64,000 nt of DNA from G963676655 sp963676655 (GCA_963676655.2 CAXXKX010000002.1:868001-932000), one strand, 5' to 3'. Shown: positions 34,486 through 44,026, counted from the stretch's first letter. A program made the numbers and translations. Notes: generated by a model not told the origin, from the letters alone.

Positions 34486-36816
34486 GTGAAACTCGAAAAA
34501 CAACTTGTAAAATATTTTGGCTTTAATACTTTCCTTGAAGGACAGTTAGAGGCTATTGAGGATATTCTCGGAGGAAATGATCTTTGTTTAGTTATGCCGA
34601 CAGGAGCCGGGAAAAGCCTTTGTTATCAATTGCCGGCATTGGTTAGGGAGGGGTATGCTCTGATTGTTTCGCCGTTGATATCCCTGATGAAAGACCAGGT
34701 TGACGCGTTGCACAGTAAAAACTTGCCTGCCGCATTTGTAAATAGTACTCTTTCTCCAGTGGAACAGTATGCGGTTTTCGATGATGTCAGATCAGGTAAA
34801 GTCAAGTTGCTTTATACGGCACCGGAACGCTTCTACGCTCCTTCATTTGATCGGCTTCTTTCCAATAATCCTCCCGCGATGTTGGTAATCGATGAGGCTC
34901 ACTGTATTAGTCAATGGGGACACGACTTTCGCCCGTCTTACGCACGTATCGGCGAATTTGCTGCAAAATATGATATTCCGCAAATTTGCGCTTTTACCGC
35001 GACGGCCACCGATACGGTCCGGAAAGATATTGTATTACATCTGCGTCGCGAAAATATGGAAATTATGGTCCGCGGTTTCAAACGTCCCAATCTGGCATTC
35101 AGTGTCAGGCGAACTGGGGGAGCTGCTGACAAGGATTCATTTGTAAGACAGCAGATTAATAAAAAACAACCTACGATAATTTATACCTCGACCCGGAAAG
35201 CGGTTGATGCCCTGGTGGATAAGTTCGGTATTCAAGGATACCATGCCGGAATGGAGCCTGATCAACGGCATGCCGTTCAGGAGGAGTTTATCAGCGGAAA
35301 ATGCCCGGTGCTGGCAGCTACTAATGCTTTCGGGATGGGGATTGATCGTCCCGATATAAGATGCGTGATTCATTACAACATTCCAGGCAGTCTTGAGGCG
35401 TATTATCAGGAGGCCGGTCGCGCAGGTCGTGATGGGGAAAATTCCGAGTGCGTACTGCTTTATTCCTATGCGGACCGTTTTACCCAGGAATTTTTGATCG
35501 ATTTAAGCAATCCCGGAGAACAGCTTATTAGAGATGTTTTTGAGTTATTACTGAATTTGTCGAACAATGGTGCTGACAGCGTTGAAGTTTCAGCCGGTGA
35601 TATGGCTGCGCAACTTGATGACTGTAAAAGTGATGGACAGGTCTATACCGTAATGCATATCCTGGAAAAGTATGGCATAATTACTCGTGGCACTCCCGGT
35701 GAGAATGAATTGGAATTGCGTTTTACCGCTCCTTTGGATGAGCTGTGGAATGAACATAACGGCAAAAGAACGCAGCGTTCAATTTTTATTGCGCGTATGC
35801 TGCAGCGATTCGGAGAGGGTTTGACTGGCGGTGTCCGGATGTCGATTACACAGTTTTCATTTGCGGTCGGACTTAAGCCGGAGCAGGTGCGGAGGGTTCT
35901 TCCGGCGCTTCGTGAAGCTGGAATTCTGGAATATGAAGCACCGTTCCGGGGAAGGGCGGTGCAACTGGTCAGGACTGATCGTCAGGCGCTTGAGACGATT
36001 GATTTTGCCGCTTTGCGGAAAAAACATAATTACGAGATAGAGCGCCTGGATAAAGTGGTGCGTTATGCTGAGAGTTCGGAGTGTCGGCAAAATTATATAA
36101 TTTCATACTTTGGTGAAAATGATCCCGAATGGCGCTGTGAAAGTTGCGACAGTTGCTTGAAAGGAGGCTCTATTCACGATCGTGAGCTTGATGAACAAGA
36201 AAGATTTGCAGCTTTGACTGCCTTGAGTGCAATCGCCGATATGCCGGGACGTTTCGGTCGCGGTCGTTGGACAGAGATTCTCGGTGGAGCTAATACCGCA
36301 GCCGCGGCGACTTCGCATTTGGATGATATGACTGAATTCGGCGCGTTGAAAAAACTTAAGAAAAATCGTTTGACTTTATTGCTAAGAGCGCTTGAAGAGG
36401 CCGAATTGCTGAGTCGGGTTGAGCACTATGAATATCCTTGTCTGGAAGTGTCTCAGGCCGGTTGGAGCGCGATAGCCAGGGATTGTCAGGGGCTCAAACT
36501 GCCTTTGGCGGGAGAAAGTTTATTTCCTGTAAGCCGTAAGTTGAAAAGAAAACCTGAAAAGCCGGTTTTTGAGGAAGAAGTTGACGCTGATTCCGATCTT
36601 TATGAAATTCTGCGGGATATTCGTAATGAAATTGCCGGACGTCGCCGCAAACCGCCGTACACCATTTTTTCAAATGCGGTTCTGGCGCGGCTGGCGGATG
36701 CCACTCCGGTAACCCGGGAGGAGGCTGAAACGATTAAAGGTATCGGTCCACGAAACAGTCGTGACCTGCCAAAACTGCTTGACGCCATCAGTAAATGGCG
36801 CGAAGAAAACCTGTAG
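34486..36816 (+). CDS. recQ: ATP-dependent DNA helicase RecQ
   Basis: 776 residues from a GTG preceded by GGGGAT. A GTG at 34423 would add 21 residues, but the normal RecQ start (MKLEKQLVKYFGF) fits here. Motif I is PTGAGKSLCYQLP (about 38-50), motif II is DEAHCISQWGHDFRP (from 136), and TATAT is motif III; AGRAGRDG is motif VI. The zinc site is formed by Cys in SECRQNYIISYFGE and CESCDSC. An RQC winged helix follows, and a C-terminal HRDC domain ends with IKGIGPRNSRDLPKLLDAI. The enzyme unwinds DNA 3' to 5' in recombination and fork repair. Confidence 0.95.
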   Translation: MKLEKQLVKYFGFNTFLEGQLEAIEDILGGNDLCLVMPTGAGKSLCYQLPALVREGYALIVSPLISLMKDQVDALHSKNLPAAFVNSTLSPVEQYAVFDDVRSGKVKLLYTAPERFYAPSFDRLLSNNPPAMLVIDEAHCISQWGHDFRPSYARIGEFAAKYDIPQICAFTATATDTVRKDIVLHLRRENMEIMVRGFKRPNLAFSVRRTGGAADKDSFVRQQINKKQPTIIYTSTRKAVDALVDKFGIQGYHAGMEPDQRHAVQEEFISGKCPVLAATNAFGMGIDRPDIRCVIHYNIPGSLEAYYQEAGRAGRDGENSECVLLYSYADRFTQEFLIDLSNPGEQLIRDVFELLLNLSNNGADSVEVSAGDMAAQLDDCKSDGQVYTVMHILEKYGIITRGTPGENELELRFTAPLDELWNEHNGKRTQRSIFIARMLQRFGEGLTGGVRMSITQFSFAVGLKPEQVRRVLPALREAGILEYEAPFRGRAVQLVRTDRQALETIDFAALRKKHNYEIERLDKVVRYAESSECRQNYIISYFGENDPEWRCESCDSCLKGGSIHDRELDEQERFAALTALSAIADMPGRFGRGRWTEILGGANTAAAATSHLDDMTEFGALKKLKKNRLTLLLRALEEAELLSRVEHYEYPCLEVSQAGWSAIARDCQGLKLPLAGESLFPVSRKLKRKPEKPVFEEEVDADSDLYEILRDIRNEIAGRRRKPPYTIFSNAVLARLADATPVTREEAETIKGIGPRNSRDLPKLLDAISKWREENL

Positions 36817-36934
36817 AACATCATTTTCGCTGTAATCTCTCAATCCCTCTGATTTATCAGGGTTACTTGTTTGACATAAAACGTTGGCGGGGTATTTTAT
36901 GTTGCAAATTTATAACTAACCAAGAGAAAATGAC

Positions 36935-37636
36935 ATGGCACCTGAAATTTACTTTACCAGTGACGACACCGAATTGACTCTGGCAGCGGTTGGGCTTAAA
37001 ACCTTTGATGATTTCTGGAATATCGAGGATACTTTGGACGAATCGTTTGGAATCGAATCAAAGCGGGCTCATCAAAGCGGGAAAAACATATTACGGGATA
37101 CCTGCAAGGTGGATATAGCGGGCAAACGTTATTTTCTGAAACGGTCAAGTGGCAAATCCTTCAAGGCGGTAGTCTATGAACTGGAGGCGCGGTCCGTACT
37201 GCCGCGATTCGGGTTGACCAGTTCCGGTTACTCCGCCTGCTGTATTGACAAGAAGTCCCGCCGGGCATTTATCCTGTTGGACGGTCTGCCGGGATATATT
37301 TCTTATGAATCGATCATTGATAACAGTGCTACATTGGCCGAAAAAACAGCATTTGAGCAGGATAAGAAACTTTTCATCAGTAAGGTGATTGCGGCGTTTA
37401 AGCTGGTGCAGGCTTCCCCTTATATGTACCGAGACTGGGATTACAATCATCTATTTTTCAACCCTCAGAGCAAAGAAGTGGCGATGATCGATTTGGAGCG
37501 TTTTATGCATATATCGCAGTTTCCGTTGTACTACCGCATTCCTATGGTGAGGTTGTATAAACGTTTGAAGGAACAAAAAAAACTTGCCGCCGCGCTGGGG
37601 ATGACGCAGGATGAGCTTGATAAACTTTTGAAATAA
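36935..37636 (+). CDS. WaaP/Kdo-kinase-like lipopolysaccharide kinase
   Basis: 233 residues. The small kinase fold has a Lys in RYFLKRSS (Lys69), the catalytic loop MYRDWDYNHLFF (Asp167, Asn171 in RDxxxN-type spacing) and the metal-binding MIDLER (Asp186 with Arg189), the DLxR pattern of WaaP/RfaP and InaA-type kinases. These phosphorylate lipopolysaccharide core sugars at the inner membrane (family knowledge). Ser-, Thr- or antibiotic kinases of similar fold are less likely. It is followed 12 bases later by a GNAT gene, so the two may be co-transcribed. No signal peptide. Confidence 0.75.
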   Translation: MAPEIYFTSDDTELTLAAVGLKTFDDFWNIEDTLDESFGIESKRAHQSGKNILRDTCKVDIAGKRYFLKRSSGKSFKAVVYELEARSVLPRFGLTSSGYSACCIDKKSRRAFILLDGLPGYISYESIIDNSATLAEKTAFEQDKKLFISKVIAAFKLVQASPYMYRDWDYNHLFFNPQSKEVAMIDLERFMHISQFPLYYRIPMVRLYKRLKEQKKLAAALGMTQDELDKLLK

Positions 37637-37648
37637 GCGGAGGATGCA

Positions 37649-38500
37649 ATGGATATTGCTTTACGACAAATGGCTTTGACGGATGTGCCGGAGTTGATGG
37701 GGTTGAAAAATGCCGAAGGCTGGAATCAGCTTGAATTTGATTTTGAATTTTACATGCGGCAATGGCCGACCGGCTGTTTTGTGCTTGAACTCGACGGTCG
37801 TCTGGTCGGTTCGGCTATTGCGGTCAATTATCATGATCAGATCGGCTGGGTCGGCGTGGTAATCGTCCATCCTGACTGTCGTCGCCAGGGGCAGGCTACC
37901 CGGTTGCTGCGTACGGTTATGGACAATTTATCCGGTTGCCGGGGAATCTGGCTTGACGCCACTCCGGCGGGACAACCGGTCTATGAAAAACTCGGTTTTG
38001 AATTTGAATATATGCTGGCGCGTTATATTTGTCCGGCCGCCGCGCCGGATACGAATGTTGATATATCCGTATGTAAACCGGTCGATATAGCTGATTTGCC
38101 GTGTTTGATTGAAATGGATTCGGCAGCTTTCGGCGCAAAGAGGGAAGGTTTGATTGAATATCTGTTGACTACCTGGAGTTCCGGGGCTTTTAAATACGAG
38201 ATAGACGGTCGGATTGCCGGTTTCTGTGTAGGTCGGGCCGGATCGCGCTATCGTCAAATCGGCCCGGTGGTGGCGGAATCTCCGGAAATTGCTAAAGCTA
38301 TTTTGAACTGCGCATTGGCCCGTTTCAAGGGACAACCGGTATGTGTTGATTTGATTGAATCGCAGACTGAGTTTAAAGCCGAATTATTGGCTCGCGGTTT
38401 TACCACGCAACGACCGCTGGGCCGGATGTGCCGCGGCGAAGCGGTTATGGCATCGGCCCCGCAGACTTATTTTGCCATTCCCGGCGGCGAATTCGGTTGA
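37649..38500 (+). CDS. Two-domain GNAT acetyltransferase
   Basis: 283 residues. The N-terminal half is a GNAT fold: LRQMALTDVPELMGL, then GWVGVVIVHPDCRRQGQATRLL with the acetyl-CoA-binding RxxGxA loop. The second half (about 135-283) starts with a further GNAT-like repeat (VDIADLPCLIEMDSAAFGAKR) and resembles the YitH/HolE-type C-terminal acetyltransferase domain. The acceptor is unknown. A GGAGG ribosome site lies just behind the kinase stop. After it come a palindrome and about 190 bases without genes. Confidence 0.85.
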   Translation: MDIALRQMALTDVPELMGLKNAEGWNQLEFDFEFYMRQWPTGCFVLELDGRLVGSAIAVNYHDQIGWVGVVIVHPDCRRQGQATRLLRTVMDNLSGCRGIWLDATPAGQPVYEKLGFEFEYMLARYICPAAAPDTNVDISVCKPVDIADLPCLIEMDSAAFGAKREGLIEYLLTTWSSGAFKYEIDGRIAGFCVGRAGSRYRQIGPVVAESPEIAKAILNCALARFKGQPVCVDLIESQTEFKAELLARGFTTQRPLGRMCRGEAVMASAPQTYFAIPGGEFG

Positions 38501-38502
38501 TT

Positions 38503-38517
38503 GTCCGTACGACGGAC
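38503..38517. repeat. Short palindrome with CGTACGACG core
   Basis: GTCCGT-ACG-ACGGAC inverted repeat right after the GNAT stop. Its CGTACGACG core is the reverse complement of the 9-mer found three times at 684-968. Confidence 0.45.
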
Positions 38518-38634
38518 GGCGTAGTAATCGGGTTTAATCCCCCGCCTCTTGGGCGTTCTTGGAAAATAATATTTTTGCTGAGCTTTTTTTTATCTTTTTG
38601 CTTGCATCGAGGTAGTTGATTTATTGATGTTTAT

Positions 38635-38676
38635 TTGCATTTGATCATTTTATAGTGTATACTCTTAGTGTATACT
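38635..38676 (+). promoter_or_regulatory. Promoter with twin repeats before the toxin-antitoxin pair
   Basis: TTGCAT (38635-38640), a 17-base spacer and TATACT (38658-38663). AGTGTATACT occurs at 38654-38663 and 38667-38676, 13 bp apart. Each contains palindromic GTATAC and one overlaps the -10 box. This is the expected layout of an antitoxin autorepression site. Confidence 0.65.
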
Positions 38677-38694
38677 TGCATAATGGAGTTAATT

Positions 38695-38937
38695 ATGGAT
38701 GCGACATTTTTGGATTTGCGAAAAAAGCCGAAGAAAATACTATCGGCCATTGAAAGAAATGAGTCTGTGACTTTGACCTATCGTGGTCATAAAAAGGCAA
38801 TGATTATTCCTTACAATGACAGTAAAGGACGTCCGAGTATAAGTGATTGTTCCGCATTTGGTATGTGGGACGACCGTGACGATCTGGAAGATGTTGAAGA
38901 TTTTGTCCGCAATTTGCGTAAAGGAAGATCTTTCTGA
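38695..38937 (+). CDS. Phd/YefM-like antitoxin
   Basis: 80 residues. Start chosen at the ATG with GGAG six bases upstream; two earlier in-frame starts are possible. MDATFLDLRKKPKKILSAIERNESVTLTYRGHKKAMIIP fits the Phd/YefM DNA-binding fold (a beta strand, helix, then TYRGxxKAxIxP). The acidic tail DDRDDLEDVEDFVRNLRKG is suited to wrap around the toxin. It overlaps the toxin start by one base (TGATG), so translation is coupled. Confidence 0.85.
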   Translation: MDATFLDLRKKPKKILSAIERNESVTLTYRGHKKAMIIPYNDSKGRPSISDCSAFGMWDDRDDLEDVEDFVRNLRKGRSF

Positions 38938-39314
38938 TGCTGTTTGATACGGATGTGCTCATATGGGCTTTTAAACGTAATATGAAAGCGGTAAAAAAGA
39001 TTGATTCAACGCTTGAATTACAAATTTCCGCAATAACCTACATGGAGCTGATCAAAGGAGCGCGTAACAAGCACGAATTGCGCAATATAAAGCAGACTCT
39101 CCATATGTTGTCGTTTGAGATAATTCCAATAAATGAAAATATTTCTCACCGGGCGATGATTTATATTGAGGAATACGGTTTAAGCTCAGGTATCGATTTG
39201 CCTGATGCCTTAATAGCCGCTGCAGTGGTTGAGAACAACTTGACTCTATGTACCGGGAACGGTAAACATTATAAAGTCATTCCTAATCTAGAGGTCGATG
39301 TTTTTAAACCGTAA
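38937..39314 (+). CDS. PIN-domain toxin, VapC-like
   Basis: 125 residues. Acidic positions of the PIN nuclease site are visible: FDTDVLIW (Asp4/Asp6), ITYMELIKGA (Glu37) and GIDLPDALIAAA (Asp90), with LCTGNGKHYKVI as the last block. VapC toxins cut tRNA or rRNA in the cytoplasm; the specific target cannot be predicted. It is preceded and coupled to a Phd-type antitoxin, a known mixed pairing. The complete catalytic set suggests it is functional. Confidence 0.9.
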   Translation: MLFDTDVLIWAFKRNMKAVKKIDSTLELQISAITYMELIKGARNKHELRNIKQTLHMLSFEIIPINENISHRAMIYIEEYGLSSGIDLPDALIAAAVVENNLTLCTGNGKHYKVIPNLEVDVFKP

Positions 39315-39338
39315 ATTGAATTACAGGGGAGGTGTTCG

Positions 39339-40478
39339 ATGAATAGGCAAGAAGATAGATCTATTTGGTCAGCTTTCAATAATTGGCGCAAGAAACATTG
39401 GCAATTCCGGGTGACTATCCTGCTGCTGATGCTGGTGACCCTGTTGATCGAAAATAATTTTTTTCGAGAACCGATTATGCATCGGCTGGTTCGTATCGCC
39501 TGTCGGGCTATTGAATATAGTTCCACTCCGAGAGTCGTTAACGCCTGGATGTATTATAACCGGGCTTGTGAAAAACAGCGTCTTCAATTGAGCCTGGCAA
39601 AGATCAAAGGCAAGTTGTCTCCCGCAACACTTGAGCAGTTGCGGACCAAACCGTCCCGGGCTGATTTGACTATTTTATTCAACGCGGCCAAACAACATGG
39701 CCTTTTACCTCCAAGAGCTGATTTGAGAAAAATGAAACACGCAATGCTGGCCAGTGCTATCTATGAAACCGAACGTCGTTTTCGTCCGGAATGGAACGGG
39801 GTACACAAAGATATCGATAACACGAAACGTTGGCGCTTTTCATCCTTTGAAAAATTAATGCAAATTCTGGGGTATTTTATAGTCAGTTTCATAATGTTCT
39901 TTTTCCCTCCGCCTTTCATGACAACCATGACATGGATATTAATATCCATGGCGTCCGGTTTTTTTACATATGCCTACGTACCTGCATATAAGAAGACTGC
40001 CGGAGCAGTTTTGGCAATACTGATTACGGTATTTTTACTTCTGGGTAACCAGATGAGTAATGGTCTGTTGTCTGAACAGGTTCATCATATGTGGAGTTTT
40101 AACAGAGGAGGGAACAAATATAATATTTTGACGAATTATTTTTTTTATTATCAAATTTTTTATTGCGTCGCAGTTAGTTTATTTGGCAGCGGACTGGCTG
40201 AAAAGTACTTAATAAAATTCTCCAGAAGGCGAATCGATTTTGCGTCAACTTTGATTATTGGGATAATTATCCTTTTTTCCGGTAAATTTTTAATTGTGAA
40301 TCATGTTGGACATGGTCCCTGGTATTATTGGTTGTATTATAGAATTTATAACTCGACATTGACGATTACTTGTAATCAATTTAAGGATTTGCCTTATATC
40401 CTGTATTTCACTGGGTGCGGTGTTATCATTTGGGGAGTGTATTTTTTTCTAATCAGGAAAAAGCATATTCAAAAATAA
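39339..40478 (+). CDS. Multi-pass membrane protein of unknown function
   Basis: 379 residues, not recognised. One transmembrane helix near the start (about 25-42, VTILLLMLVTLLIE) is followed by a soluble domain of about 120 residues rich in basic residues. Then about six helices follow (from 165 on), including YFIVSFIMFFFPPPFM, AGAVLAILITVFLLL, LIIGIIILFSGKFLIV and CGVIIWGVYFFLI. GGGAGG before the ATG is the ribosome site. It starts 24 bases after the toxin gene, but no relation to it is evident. Confidence 0.6.
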   Translation: MNRQEDRSIWSAFNNWRKKHWQFRVTILLLMLVTLLIENNFFREPIMHRLVRIACRAIEYSSTPRVVNAWMYYNRACEKQRLQLSLAKIKGKLSPATLEQLRTKPSRADLTILFNAAKQHGLLPPRADLRKMKHAMLASAIYETERRFRPEWNGVHKDIDNTKRWRFSSFEKLMQILGYFIVSFIMFFFPPPFMTTMTWILISMASGFFTYAYVPAYKKTAGAVLAILITVFLLLGNQMSNGLLSEQVHHMWSFNRGGNKYNILTNYFFYYQIFYCVAVSLFGSGLAEKYLIKFSRRRIDFASTLIIGIIILFSGKFLIVNHVGHGPWYYWLYYRIYNSTLTITCNQFKDLPYILYFTGCGVIIWGVYFFLIRKKHIQK

Positions 40479-40635
40479 AATGAAAGTTTTTACTTATTCA
40501 AAGAAATATATATTACCGATTCCTTGCTGCTTCTGCATTTGAAAGATCATGGTCCGGTTGATTTTTCCTGCTTGATTAAGCGGTGATTTATGCTATATTA
40601 GATTTGAATTTAATTTGCTCAATCAGGAACTTTAT

Positions 40636-41685
40636 ATGATAATAAGAACCAGGTCTTTTCCGCGCGCGGCGTTGATCGGGAATCCTTCTGATGGATATTT
40701 CGGCAAAACGGTGGCTTTTGTCTTTGGTAATTATCGAGCTAACCTGATGCTGTATGAGACACCCGAACTGGATCTTCAGCCGTCTTTCCGGGATCATACC
40801 CATTTTTCCAGTATTGAGCATCTGGCTTCGGATGTCAGCACCTACGGTTATTACGGCGGCATCCGTTTGCTTAAAGCCACGATCAAACGATTTTACGAAC
40901 ACTGCTGCGAGAACGGAATAGCTCTGGACAATCGCAATTTTACGATTCGTTACGAAAGCGATATTCCGAACCGGCTTGGACTGGCCGGTTCATCGGCGAT
41001 AATTACCGCCTGCATTCGAGCTCTTAAACAGTTTTACGGGGTAAAAATATCCCGGCCTGTACTGGCAAACCTGGTGTTGTCGGTGGAAGTAGAAGAGCTG
41101 GGGATATCCGCCGGTTTGCAGGACCGGGTGGCCCAGGCATACAATACTCCCATCATGATGGACTTTGATAAGGCTAAAATGGACCAGGACGGATATGGCT
41201 CATATACTCCGATTGAGATTCCCGAAGATTTGAAGCTTTTTGTCGCGTTCCGGACTGATCTTTCGGAGGGGTCGGAGATACTGCACAGTCGGCTCCGGGA
41301 GAAATATGAAGACGGCGACAAGGCGGTGCTGGCGGCGATCGAGGAATGGAAAGAGCTGACCGTCAAATCGGTCGAGGCGATAAATAATCATGATTATTCT
41401 GAGTTGGATGCCTGTATTAATCGAAATTTCGACTTGAGATGCGAAGTATGTTCTTCGGTTTCACCCAAGAACAAACATATGGTTGAGTTGGCCCGGAAAG
41501 CCGGTGCCTCGGCCAAATTCACCGGTTCCGGCGGGGCGATTATCGGGACCTACAAAGACGATGCGATGTTTGAGGAACTCTCAAGGTCGATGCAGCCATT
41601 TGATATCGAAGTGATCAGGCCGGAAATCGTTCGCGGCGGCCGCTCCGCCAGCTACAATGTCGAATTTGATGACGGAGCTATTTAA
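40636..41685 (+). CDS. GHMP-family sugar kinase, glucuronokinase-like
   Basis: 349 residues from the ATG behind AGGAA; an upstream TTG was rejected. The N-terminal PRAALIGNPSDGYFGKTVA, the ATP-binding loop IPNRLGLAGSSAIITA and the late AGASAKFTGSGGAIIG are the three GHMP motifs. The loop reading GLAGSSA rather than GLGSSA and the GNPSDG block resemble plant-type glucuronokinases. It ends one base before galU, so sugar 1-phosphate and UTP would give a UDP-sugar such as UDP-glucuronate. That specificity is inferred from the neighbour; galactokinase- or mevalonate-like roles fit less well. Confidence 0.75.
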   Translation: MIIRTRSFPRAALIGNPSDGYFGKTVAFVFGNYRANLMLYETPELDLQPSFRDHTHFSSIEHLASDVSTYGYYGGIRLLKATIKRFYEHCCENGIALDNRNFTIRYESDIPNRLGLAGSSAIITACIRALKQFYGVKISRPVLANLVLSVEVEELGISAGLQDRVAQAYNTPIMMDFDKAKMDQDGYGSYTPIEIPEDLKLFVAFRTDLSEGSEILHSRLREKYEDGDKAVLAAIEEWKELTVKSVEAINNHDYSELDACINRNFDLRCEVCSSVSPKNKHMVELARKAGASAKFTGSGGAIIGTYKDDAMFEELSRSMQPFDIEVIRPEIVRGGRSASYNVEFDDGAI

Positions 41686-41686
41686 A

Positions 41687-42556
41687 ATGCGGATACGAAA
41701 AGCTGTCATTCCTGCCGCCGGTTTCGGCACCAGATTCCTGCCGTTTACTAAAGCGGTGCCCAAAGAGCTTATCCCGGTTATCGACAAGCCGACAATTCAA
41801 TATGTTGTCGAGGAAGCTGTCGCCGCCGGAATTGAGGATATTTTGATTATTATCAGTACCGGTAAACAGGCGATTCAGGATCATTTCAATCCGGTCTTCG
41901 ATCTGGAACAACGGCTTGAACAGTCCGGTAAAATTGCTGAACTGGAAGCCCTGCAGAAAATCAGTTCACTGGCTAATCTGCACTATGTCTATCAGCAGGA
42001 ACTGCTGGGACTGGGGCATGCCGTGCTTCAGGCTAAACCGTTTATCGGGAACGAGCCTTTTGCTATTCTGCTCGGCGATACGGTTATGACTTCCGATACC
42101 GCTCCGGTGACGAAACAGCTTTGTGACGCATTTGATACGGTCCAGGCGCCGGTTGTGGCGATGGAAACCGTACCGATGGAAAAAGTCAGTCGTTACGGGG
42201 TGATCGGCGGAACCGAGGAAAGCCCCGGCCTTTACCGGGTGCATGAATTTATTGAAAAGCCTTCTCCGGCAGAGGCTCCATCGAATCTGGTGGTTGCAAG
42301 CCGCTATGTTTTCACGCCTGAAATATTTGATTATCTGGAAAAAACGCCGCGCGGTAAGGGCGGAGAGATTCAGATTACCGACGCGATGAAGTTGATGCTG
42401 GCTGATTATCCGATGTACGGTCGACGGATTGACGGTCGGCGGCACGATATCGGGAACAAACTTGAATTTGTCAAATCCACCATTGAGTTTGCGCTTAAGC
42501 GCGATGACTTGCGGGATGATATAAAAACTTTTATCAGGGAATTGATTGGAGAATAG
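41687..42556 (+). CDS. galU: UTP-glucose-1-phosphate uridylyltransferase
   Basis: 289 residues. The start at MRIRKAVIPAAGFGTRFLP places the GxGTRxxPxTK nucleotide-binding motif at the N-terminus as usual, with KELIPVIDKPTIQYVVEEA next. LLGDTVM and EKVSRYGVI are further conserved blocks; KGGEIQITDAM closes the active site. It makes UDP-glucose from UTP and glucose 1-phosphate, or could use the product of the upstream kinase. One base separates the genes, and rfbA follows after three bases: a single operon. Confidence 0.94.
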   Translation: MRIRKAVIPAAGFGTRFLPFTKAVPKELIPVIDKPTIQYVVEEAVAAGIEDILIIISTGKQAIQDHFNPVFDLEQRLEQSGKIAELEALQKISSLANLHYVYQQELLGLGHAVLQAKPFIGNEPFAILLGDTVMTSDTAPVTKQLCDAFDTVQAPVVAMETVPMEKVSRYGVIGGTEESPGLYRVHEFIEKPSPAEAPSNLVVASRYVFTPEIFDYLEKTPRGKGGEIQITDAMKLMLADYPMYGRRIDGRRHDIGNKLEFVKSTIEFALKRDDLRDDIKTFIRELIGE

Positions 42557-42559
42557 ATT

Positions 42560-43471
42560 ATGGAGCGAAAGGGAATAATACTTGCGGGCGGGGCCGGAAC
42601 CCGGCTTTATCCGGTGACCCGAGTTGTTTCAAAGCAACTGTTGCCGGTTTATGACAAGCCGATGATCTATTATCCTTTGACTACTCTGATGCTGGCCGGA
42701 ATCCGCGAAGTGTTAATCATTTCTACCCCTGAAGACATCGGGCGTTTTGAATCCCTGCTTGGCGATGGTTCGCAGTGGGGGATTCATCTGGAATACGCGG
42801 AACAACCTTCACCCGACGGTCTGGCCCAGGCCTTTCTCATCGGCGAAGAATTTATCGGCGAAGCCAACTGCACGTTGATTCTCGGGGACAACATCTTTTA
42901 CGGACATCAACTGTCGATTCTGCTGAATGAGGCTTCAGCCATGGAGCAGGGGGCGACGGTTTTCGCCTATCCGGTCCATGATCCGGAACGTTACGGGGTG
43001 GTGGAATTCGATGAAAATTTCAATGCCATCAGTCTGGAGGAAAAACCGGCTCAACCTAAATCGCGTTATGCTGTTACCGGACTTTATTTCTACGACAATA
43101 CGGTCATCGACATCGCAAAATGTATCAAGCCGTCTCATCGCGGTGAACTTGAGATAACCGATGTGAACCGGATCTATATGGACCAGGGCAAGCTTGATGT
43201 AAAGCTGATGAGCCGCGGTTCGGTCTGGCTTGACACCGGCACCCATGATTCGCTGCTTGAGGCCGGGCAATATGTGGCGACGATCGAGAAACGGCAAGGA
43301 CTGAAAATTGCCTGTCCTGAGGAAGTTGCATGGCGGAAGAAATGGATAACCGACGCCCAGTTGAATGAGTGCATTGTCGCTCTCGGCAAGAGTTCCTATG
43401 CCGATTACCTTAAAGAATTAGTCAGTCCGGGGCGGCACTTGTACACCTCGGTCCATAAGAAATCCAATTAA
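42560..43471 (+). CDS. rfbA: Glucose-1-phosphate thymidylyltransferase
   Basis: 303 residues. KGIILAGGAGTRLYPVTRVVSKQLLPVYDKPMIYYPL is the standard RmlA N-terminus. LILGDNIFYG, GATVFAYPVHDPERYGVVEFD and RGELEITDVNRIYM follow at the expected positions. It makes dTDP-glucose from dTTP and glucose 1-phosphate, the first step of dTDP-L-rhamnose synthesis in the cytoplasm. A TTGGAGAA ribosome site overlaps the end of galU. Length is normal. Confidence 0.96.
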   Translation: MERKGIILAGGAGTRLYPVTRVVSKQLLPVYDKPMIYYPLTTLMLAGIREVLIISTPEDIGRFESLLGDGSQWGIHLEYAEQPSPDGLAQAFLIGEEFIGEANCTLILGDNIFYGHQLSILLNEASAMEQGATVFAYPVHDPERYGVVEFDENFNAISLEEKPAQPKSRYAVTGLYFYDNTVIDIAKCIKPSHRGELEITDVNRIYMDQGKLDVKLMSRGSVWLDTGTHDSLLEAGQYVATIEKRQGLKIACPEEVAWRKKWITDAQLNECIVALGKSSYADYLKELVSPGRHLYTSVHKKSN

Positions 43472-43489
43472 TTTTACAAACAGGAAAAA

Positions 43490-44026
43490 ATGAACGCAAG
43501 CAGAACAAAACTCCCTGGAATCCTGATAGTTGAACCTAAAATATTTGGCGACAAGCGGGGATTCTTTTTTGAATCATACAACCAGCGGGACATGATTGCC
43601 GCCGGGATCGACCATCAGTGGGTTCAGGATAACCATTCAAAATCCGCTAAAGGAACTTTGCGCGGGCTGCATTATCAGGTAAATCGCGGTCAGGATAAAT
43701 TGGTCAGGGTAGCGATTGGTGAAGTCTTTGACGTAGTGGTCGACGTTCGCCAGGATTCACCGACTTTCGGACAGTGGGAAGGTTTTTTTCTCTCAGCTGA
43801 AAACCGTAAAATGCTTTATGTCCCTAAAGGTTTTGCTCATGGTTTTTGCGTTCTCAGTGAAACCGCTGAATTCCTGTACAAGTGCAGCGATTACTGGTCG
43901 CCGCAGGATGAACGCGGGATAGCCTGGAACGATCCTGAACTTGGAATTGACTGGCCCGTCTCAGCGCCGATTCTGTCGGAGCGCGATACGAAACATCCAA
44001 ACTTTAAAAATGCAGAGTATATGTAA
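43490..44026 (+). CDS. rfbC: dTDP-4-dehydrorhamnose 3,5-epimerase
   Basis: 178 residues, the usual length. KRGFFFESYNQRDM, VQDNHSKSAKGTLRGLHYQ (with the catalytic His of GLHYQ) and LYVPKGFAHGF are RmlC signatures of the cupin fold. It epimerises C3 and C5 of dTDP-4-keto-6-deoxyglucose. The rfbB dehydratase that supplies this substrate is not in the window. The stop codon abuts the rfbD start. Confidence 0.96.
   Translation: MNASRTKLPGILIVEPKIFGDKRGFFFESYNQRDMIAAGIDHQWVQDNHSKSAKGTLRGLHYQVNRGQDKLVRVAIGEVFDVVVDVRQDSPTFGQWEGFFLSAENRKMLYVPKGFAHGFCVLSETAEFLYKCSDYWSPQDERGIAWNDPELGIDWPVSAPILSERDTKHPNFKNAEYM

Noticed and set aside
33264..36816. RecQ next to a transposase as a possible defence island
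   Set aside because: The RecQ has the full housekeeping architecture (helicase, zinc, RQC, HRDC) and no further defence genes are nearby.
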